In this document: piece after piece, positions 57,990-64,000 of the stretch
Layout: each line of letters opens with the position of its first letter
How positions within the stretch are numbered: position 1 is the stretch's first letter
DNA from: Pseudorasbora parva
Taxonomy: Eukaryota; Chordata; Actinopteri; Cypriniformes; Gobionidae
Direction of reading: 5' to 3'
NCBI RefSeq assembly: GCF_024679245.1
Contig: NC_090196.1
Location: forward strand, 5,519,361-5,583,360
Length of the DNA stretch: 64,000 nucleotides
Notes under the pieces: generated by a model
Databases searched by the model: none
Told to the model about the DNA's origin: nothing
What the model saw: the letters and a program-made list of their open reading frames with translations, nothing else
Made by a program: the position numbers and the translations under genes

Positions 57990-58310
57990 GAATTCAGGAG
58001 ACACATGTAGTTTAAAGCTCTGGATAAAATCTGCCTGCGAGGGGTTGTGAGAACACGGCTGTGAAATTCCACGCTGGACCATCATTCTGTGTCAAATCCT
58101 GGCTGATTAAAAGTCGTTAGCGGAGGCTGTTCACAGCTAAGACCTCAGTAATTAAAGAATAACAGCGTGCTGCATTCTGTGACAGCGGATGGTATCATGT
58201 GTTTGGCGGGTCAGCGGCCCGAGCGAGAGCCATTTATACATTTGGTGCTGACTGGATCAAGAGCTCATTACACAGGCGGAGGTGTTTTACTGTAATCTTT
58301 GGGATGAGTA
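57990..58310. promoter_or_regulatory. Candidate conserved non-coding element F
   Basis: Non-repetitive sequence with GGCTGATTAAAAGTCG, CAGTAATTAAAGAATAAC and GAGCTCATTACACAGG motifs. Candidate distal enhancer by composition; no functional proof. Confidence 0.3.
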
Positions 58311-58459
58311 CAATGTGAACTTAAGTCTGTTTAAATAATTCAATTCTGTCATGTGTATTTAAGCCTACATGATTACATTTCAACAGCTGATTATTCAGTT
58401 TGGGATGTACAGTTTACTCACACAGGTGTCTAGCAGAGTAGCCACAGGTGTAGTTCATG

Positions 58460-59735
<1,276 letters not shown>

Positions 59736-59869
59736 ATATATATATATATATATAGTTTTCCCATGTGTTTCATTGGTTAATCTAAGTTACCTGTCCCTTG
59801 TTAATTGACTATAGCTCATTTGTTTGCCCTCATGCATTTGATCTCTTAGTTTCCGTCTGTTCCTGTATT
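59736..59869. other. Short spacer with (TA)n
   Basis: A small TA run at about 59734-59753 is followed by unremarkable AT-rich sequence with GTTTCATTGGTTAATCTA. A similar phrase recurs near 62405, which suggests a shared repeat. Confidence 0.4.
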
Positions 59870-61101
59870 TTTAAAGGTCCCATTCTTTGCGATTCCATCT
59901 TTCAAACTTTAGTTAGTATGTAATGTTGCTGTTAGAGCATAAATAATACCTGTAAAATTATAAAGTTCAAAGTTCAATGCCAAGCAAGATATTTTATTTA
60001 ACGGAAGTTCCCTTTCAAAGCCTACAGCGAACGGTCGGTTTGGACCACACCGCTGCACTTCCTGCTTTAATGACACAACTAAAACCTTTGTTGACGAACC
60101 CTCCGCCCACAAGAACACGCAAATTCGGGGCCGTTGTCCTTTTGCTCTCGCAGGTCGAGAATAGGAAGCGTTGTTTTTGTAGAGTGTGTTTGTCGCCATG
60201 CCATTGAAACGCTGTTATTTTCATCCCGGAGTCAAATCACCTTTGTTTGGCCTTCCCACGGACGCTGTACGTAGAGATCAATGGCTACAGTTTATGTTTA
60301 ACTCGGTTCCGGAAAATTATAATCACAATTTAAAACTATGTGCAGCACATTTTGCTGAGGACTGCTTCCTCAATCTCAATCAGTTTAATGCCGGATTTGC
60401 AGAAAGATTATTCTTAAAAGACAACGCAGTTCCCTCTTTGTCTGGAGAAGGCGTTGTTTATGAGCCACAACCGGTAAGTGTATTTTATTATTTAAGTCGG
60501 TCCATTTAACAGTTTATGTAACTCATGACACAAAGTGCAACGCTGTTTAGCTTTGTTAACTAACGTTAGATGGTAATTGAAACTAATCCGAAAAACTTAG
60601 GATATAAAAGTGTATTAATTAATTCAGACACCATCGATTGTTGGTGTTTGTAATAATCAGTTTAAACTACTGAATAGACAGCTTACCATTCTGAAACATC
60701 CAGCAAAAGTCTTTCCTGAGCAGGTTGTAATCGATCCTCTTCGATATTCTCCGGGTCTGATTCCGGCTCAAATTGATAAGGCAATATAGACATTTTTGCA
60801 ATAACATTGAGCGCGTGTATCTACCAGTTATGGTAAGAGACGGGACCTTTCCGTGCACCGTGCACTAAGCTGCTGTCCAATCCCAACACGGGAAGCGCTG
60901 GCCCAATCAGAACTCGTTACGTATTTCTGAAGGAGGGACTTCATAGAACAAGGAAATCATCAGGCCGTTTTTAGGACAGAGGAAACAGCGGTATACAGAT
61001 ACGTAAATTGTGTGAAAAACGCGAAACATGAACTCATGTTTTATTGCACACTGTAAACATAATCAAAGCTTCGAAAACACGCGAAGAATGGGACCTTTAA
61101 T
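59870..61101 (+). mobile_element. Kolobok-like DNA transposon with THAP-type exon
   Basis: The left end TTAAAGGTCCCATTCTTTGCG is mirrored by CGCGAAGAATGGGACCTTTAA at the right. TTAA at both ends fits TTAA target sites (Kolobok or piggyBac). The AGG start after TTAA and the THAP exon favour Kolobok. Length is about 1.23 kb; only a first exon is present, so it is non-autonomous. Confidence 0.65.
60198..60473 (+). CDS. Intact THAP-like zinc-finger exon of a transposon
   Basis: This 92-codon exon runs from ATG to the donor CCG|GTAAGTG with no stop. It starts MPLKRCYFHPGVKSPLFGLP and then DQWLQFMFNSVPE, the Trp/Phe/Pro core of THAP domains. KLCAAHFAEDCF supplies the C-x2-H pair (Cys48, His51), and AVPSL is close to the THAP tail. 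At the start only Cys6 and His9 are seen, so the first Cys pair may be C-x2-H. No downstream exon is recognised. It could be a functional leftover or a recent copy. Confidence 0.55.
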
Positions 61102-61189
61102 GTCTGTGCGTTACATGGCTGTGATTTCTCCCAGTTGTTCTCCTGTTTGTTGTGCTTATTATAAGATTAAATGTCAGTTTTGAGTATCT

Positions 61190-61965
61190 CCTTTGCCGTG
61201 CACTTCATTACAGCTACCAACTCCTCACAGAATACAGGACAGTGTGCATGCTCTGCCTGAAACAACAGGGAAGAACCCTTGAGAACCCTACAAGGGATTT
61301 TCTACGACTGGCATGCATGACTCCATTCCCTGACCACTCATTAAAGGTATTCTACCACACCAGCCTTAATAGGCAGACAAACCCACGCTTTCTCATCAAT
61401 GGTCCTCGTGGGACCTTTTTGGACTTTGTTGATTGGGTGCTGACCTCCCGTGGATCTTTGTGGCCTGAGTCTGTTCCAGTGTTTGTGAAATTCCTGAGTC
61501 TGTTCCAGTGAAAAAAATTGCCAAGTTTGTTCCAGTAAGTGAAATTCCCATGTCTGTTCCAGTAAAAGACAATTCCAGAGCTCAACCCAGAGAGCCATTG
61601 CTCTAGCATTTATGTGTGTCTGGGCCACACACAGATCCACTCTAGCTCCAGAGCACAGTTCAGTGTCTGCTCCAGCTCCAGAATCCACTCCAGCCACTGA
61701 GCACGCTCCAGACTCTGCTCTAATTCACAACCCCATAGCTCCTCCAAAGAAAAGGAAGTAGGGGTGCTATATGTTCTCGGCCACAGTGGCTGAGCCAAAC
61801 TCCCATGGCAAGACCATGGAGGCTGATCCTCTTTGGCTCCCTGCTCTGCCGGCACCTCCAAGTCCCAGTGAACTACCAGTACATCTCTGGTCTGGTCAAC
61901 CTGTACTCCCCAGTTGGACTTTCTTCGGCTGGAGTTCACACATTTCCGGGAGGTAGTGTTGTTAA
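61190..61965 (+). pseudogene. LTR-retrotransposon gag-like remnant
   Basis: From about 61250, LCLKQQGRTLENPTRDFLRL leads to ACMTPFPDHSLKVFYHTSLN and then GPRGTFLDFVDWVLTSRGSL. This is the fold seen in gag-type regions of many fish retrotransposons (family knowledge, approximate). Afterwards come short repeats of GTCTGTTCCAGTGAAATTCC and a Pro-rich tail (PALPAPPSPSELP). Stops separate the parts. Confidence 0.45.
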
Positions 61966-62389
61966 AAGTATTGGGATACCCATTCGGTACTGAAATTTTA
62001 AAAATGTGACTCTTTGAGAACTGTTGCGGAATCATAAACACGTCTGACTGGCCACTGCGCTCACGTGCTCATCAAATATGTCTGTGATTGGCTTCAATGA
62101 CCATGAATGCACCTATCTGGCTTTCAAAACACTTTCAAACACTTCCGTGTGCTTTCAAACGCTCCCGTGCGTTGATCATTGTAGCCAATTAAAGACATAT
62201 TTGTGTGTAAGCACAATGGCAACCCAAAGGTGTTTATGATTCCAGCCCCACAGCACTCCAAGCATCCCATTTTTACAATTTCACCACCAAATTTATATTG
62301 TGGTTAGTACTTTTGACAACACTACCAACTCTAACCTTGGGTGGGAGTAATACCAGGGTTATTTGCTTTTTTTTTTCTTTTTTTTTACC

Positions 62390-62790
62390 CGGTTTCCCCA
62401 TGTGTTTCATTGGTTCATCTTATTCACCTGTCCCTCGTCAATTAACTCTAGCTTCTTTGTTTGCCTTCATACATTTAAAGCTGCAACCTGTAAATTTTAG
62501 GGTTAAAAATTATCCAAACATTTTTTTTGAGCAAGTACATAACCAGCCATTGTTCAAAACAATCTGCTTACCTGAGCTTGATTTACAACAGAAAGCTTGT
62601 AATAATAATGTTTTTAATTCCATTGGTACTGGTGGATTTCTGCTGTAAATTGAAGCATCTTTGTGCCATTGTGTCACATCTTTACACATTAATGAGGTGT
62701 AATCACCTAACTCTTGCCGGGTCAATCACATCGTGTATAGAGTCGGTGGGCGGGGCCATAATGACGACGGTTGAGTTGCGTTTGCGTGTG
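62390..62790. repeat. Dispersed cyprinid-type repeat
   Basis: GAGCAAGTACATAACCAGCC, CGGGTCAATCACATCGTG and GGCGGGGCCATAATGACG are phrases I associate with common dispersed repeats. Ends are not defined and there is no coding content. Confidence 0.4.
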
Positions 62791-63084
62791 TCACATAATA
62801 GAATAATAAACAGAAACAGAAAACAAAACCCACGAGGGGGCAAAATACATAATCAAAAACCATGAACTGAAGACATACCACACAGGGAACCGGGAGACGA
62901 TGACGAGACATATACAAGGAACCAACACAGACTGACAAACACAAGGAGCTTATAAGGGGAAGAAATCAAGAGGGAACAGGTGGGAGAAATCAACACTAAT
63001 CAGATAATAAGGGGGAGGGATCAGACAATGACAGGAGCACATGCTAGACATGACAAAACCCACATGTGCACACAAGACAGGACA

Positions 63085-63330
63085 GGCATGTGACAGTGTG
63101 CTTCTAGTAAACACAGAAACTGGCGAACGGCGGTCTTTCGAATCAGCTTTGACCGCGACTCTGGAAGACTTGGAGTTAAGCTTTTCTCTGAGAAAAGAAC
63201 AAAGAACGGCACTGAAGTCATTCTTAAAAAGGGAAGATGTGTTTGGAGTTTAGCCGACCGGAAATGTTTAATTTATCAACGAGCTCTGTTTCACCTGGAG
63301 ATTCACCCGTTGCAAAATGCAAAAGACTTT
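63085..63330 (+). pseudogene. RecQ-like helicase fragment of transposon origin
   Basis: LEDLELSFSLRKEQRTALKS and FLKREDVFGV match the Q-motif region of RecQ-type helicases found in many fish repeat copies. A stop is followed by PTG and, frame-shifted, LIYQRALFHLE. That is where the P-loop P-T-G-x-G-K-S and its following L-x-Y-Q should be. The Gly-Lys-Ser of the loop is deleted. No further helicase motif is found. Confidence 0.5.
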
Positions 63331-64000
63331 GGAGTGGCTACAGAAAAAAAAGAGACTTAAATCGGGCCTATGCGAAAACAACGATAAAATGGGCTTTTGA
63401 AATGTGCCGTGAACCCCATGTTTTGAATCAGCTTTTTTTCTGCTGGACAGGAAAGATAATAACAGTAACAGTAGCACACTTGTTCGCCATTAAAAAACTG
63501 AACATATATATTTAAAATATATTAACTTTAAATGTTATATATAAAAAAAACCTACAGTGAAAGTTTTAGTATGTTAGTCAACAGATCAAAATAAAATCAC
63601 TTCTTTAAATCACAACAAAGGATTATTAAAGCACAGTGATTTAAAATGTACTTTAAAGGAAAACATTTAATTATTACACAGTGCATATTTTAAAAGTGTA
63701 CTTAAGTGCGGTAAGAAACATAGTCATGAAAGTGTCCTCACTATAATGGTACTTGCATTACTTTATTGTTTCATTATCATTGTACGTTATGATAATAACG
63801 AGGGACGTTATGTGTTACACATGAGGCTTCTTGGCTACTGTATGTCTGGATGAAAGCTGAAGGTCTTCATTTAGCAATTGAAGATTAGACATTATTGAGA
63901 CACTGTTTGGAATAAATTTGAACTTAACCCTGACTTTCATTTATGATTATTGCCTCAAAACGCAATTGTTTTCTAATATTTTCAAAATGCATTACAAATT
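63331..64000. other. Window end, AT-rich intergenic sequence
   Basis: No gene or repeat is recognised. Confidence 0.35.

Overview
This window looks like chromosomal DNA of a teleost fish, most likely a cyprinid or close relative. It is AT-rich, eukaryotic, and has GT-AG introns. It has one clear host gene, and most of the rest is a repeat landscape typical of that group: Tc1/mariner, hAT, EnSpm/CACTA, Kolobok-like, DIRS, Gypsy, LINE and SINE remnants plus long micro- and minisatellites. The species assignment is inference from repeat character and gene sequence.

The host gene is an Iroquois homeobox gene read rightward in two exons (295-513 and 1534-2415). It matches Irx3 best in its N-terminus and its TALE homeodomain. 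The reading frame ends early, soon after the IRO-box region, giving 366 residues. From 2.4 kb to 64 kb I find no other convincing host coding exon. This fits the gene deserts around Irx clusters. Several blocks of complex, AT-motif-rich, non-repetitive sequence (about 32.6, 41.2, 44.4, 48.2, 52.0 and 58.0 kb) are candidates for conserved regulatory elements.

Layout: 3.9-9 kb holds small transposon and LINE pieces and a dead THAP exon. 10.5-13.6 kb is a 34-bp minisatellite of about 90 copies. 16.26-30.02 kb is the most structured part. A (GGAAA)n microsatellite is split by one EnSpm/CACTA-type transposon of 12,952 bp (16924-29875), with CACTG termini and a 3-bp GAA target duplication. That transposon has two divergent degenerate genes: a leftward coiled-coil accessory gene and a rightward tnp2-like gene. 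Its transposase intron holds a DIRS retrotransposon (20452-26273) with inverted terminal repeats, an internal complementary region, decayed RT/RNase H/tyrosine recombinase, and an internal 120-bp satellite. Its right arm holds a hAT-like element, inside which is another hAT-like element, inside which is a solo LTR.

30-38 kb contains a decayed Tc1 copy, a hAT-like element, a perfect hairpin, and a Ty3/Gypsy pol fragment invaded by an antisense LTR element. 38.8-45.4 kb has a half Tc1 copy, fold-back MITEs and a GGAT microsatellite. 45.7-52 kb has a tRNA-type SINE, a LINE RT fragment and dispersed repeats. 53.1-55.3 kb is a 38-bp minisatellite with a 1.4-kb higher-order duplication. 55.5-61.1 kb has two more Tc1 copies, a hAT remnant with its first exon, and a Kolobok-like element with an intact THAP-like exon. 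61-63.3 kb has gag-like and helicase-like remnants.

No RNA gene, CRISPR array or operon is supported.
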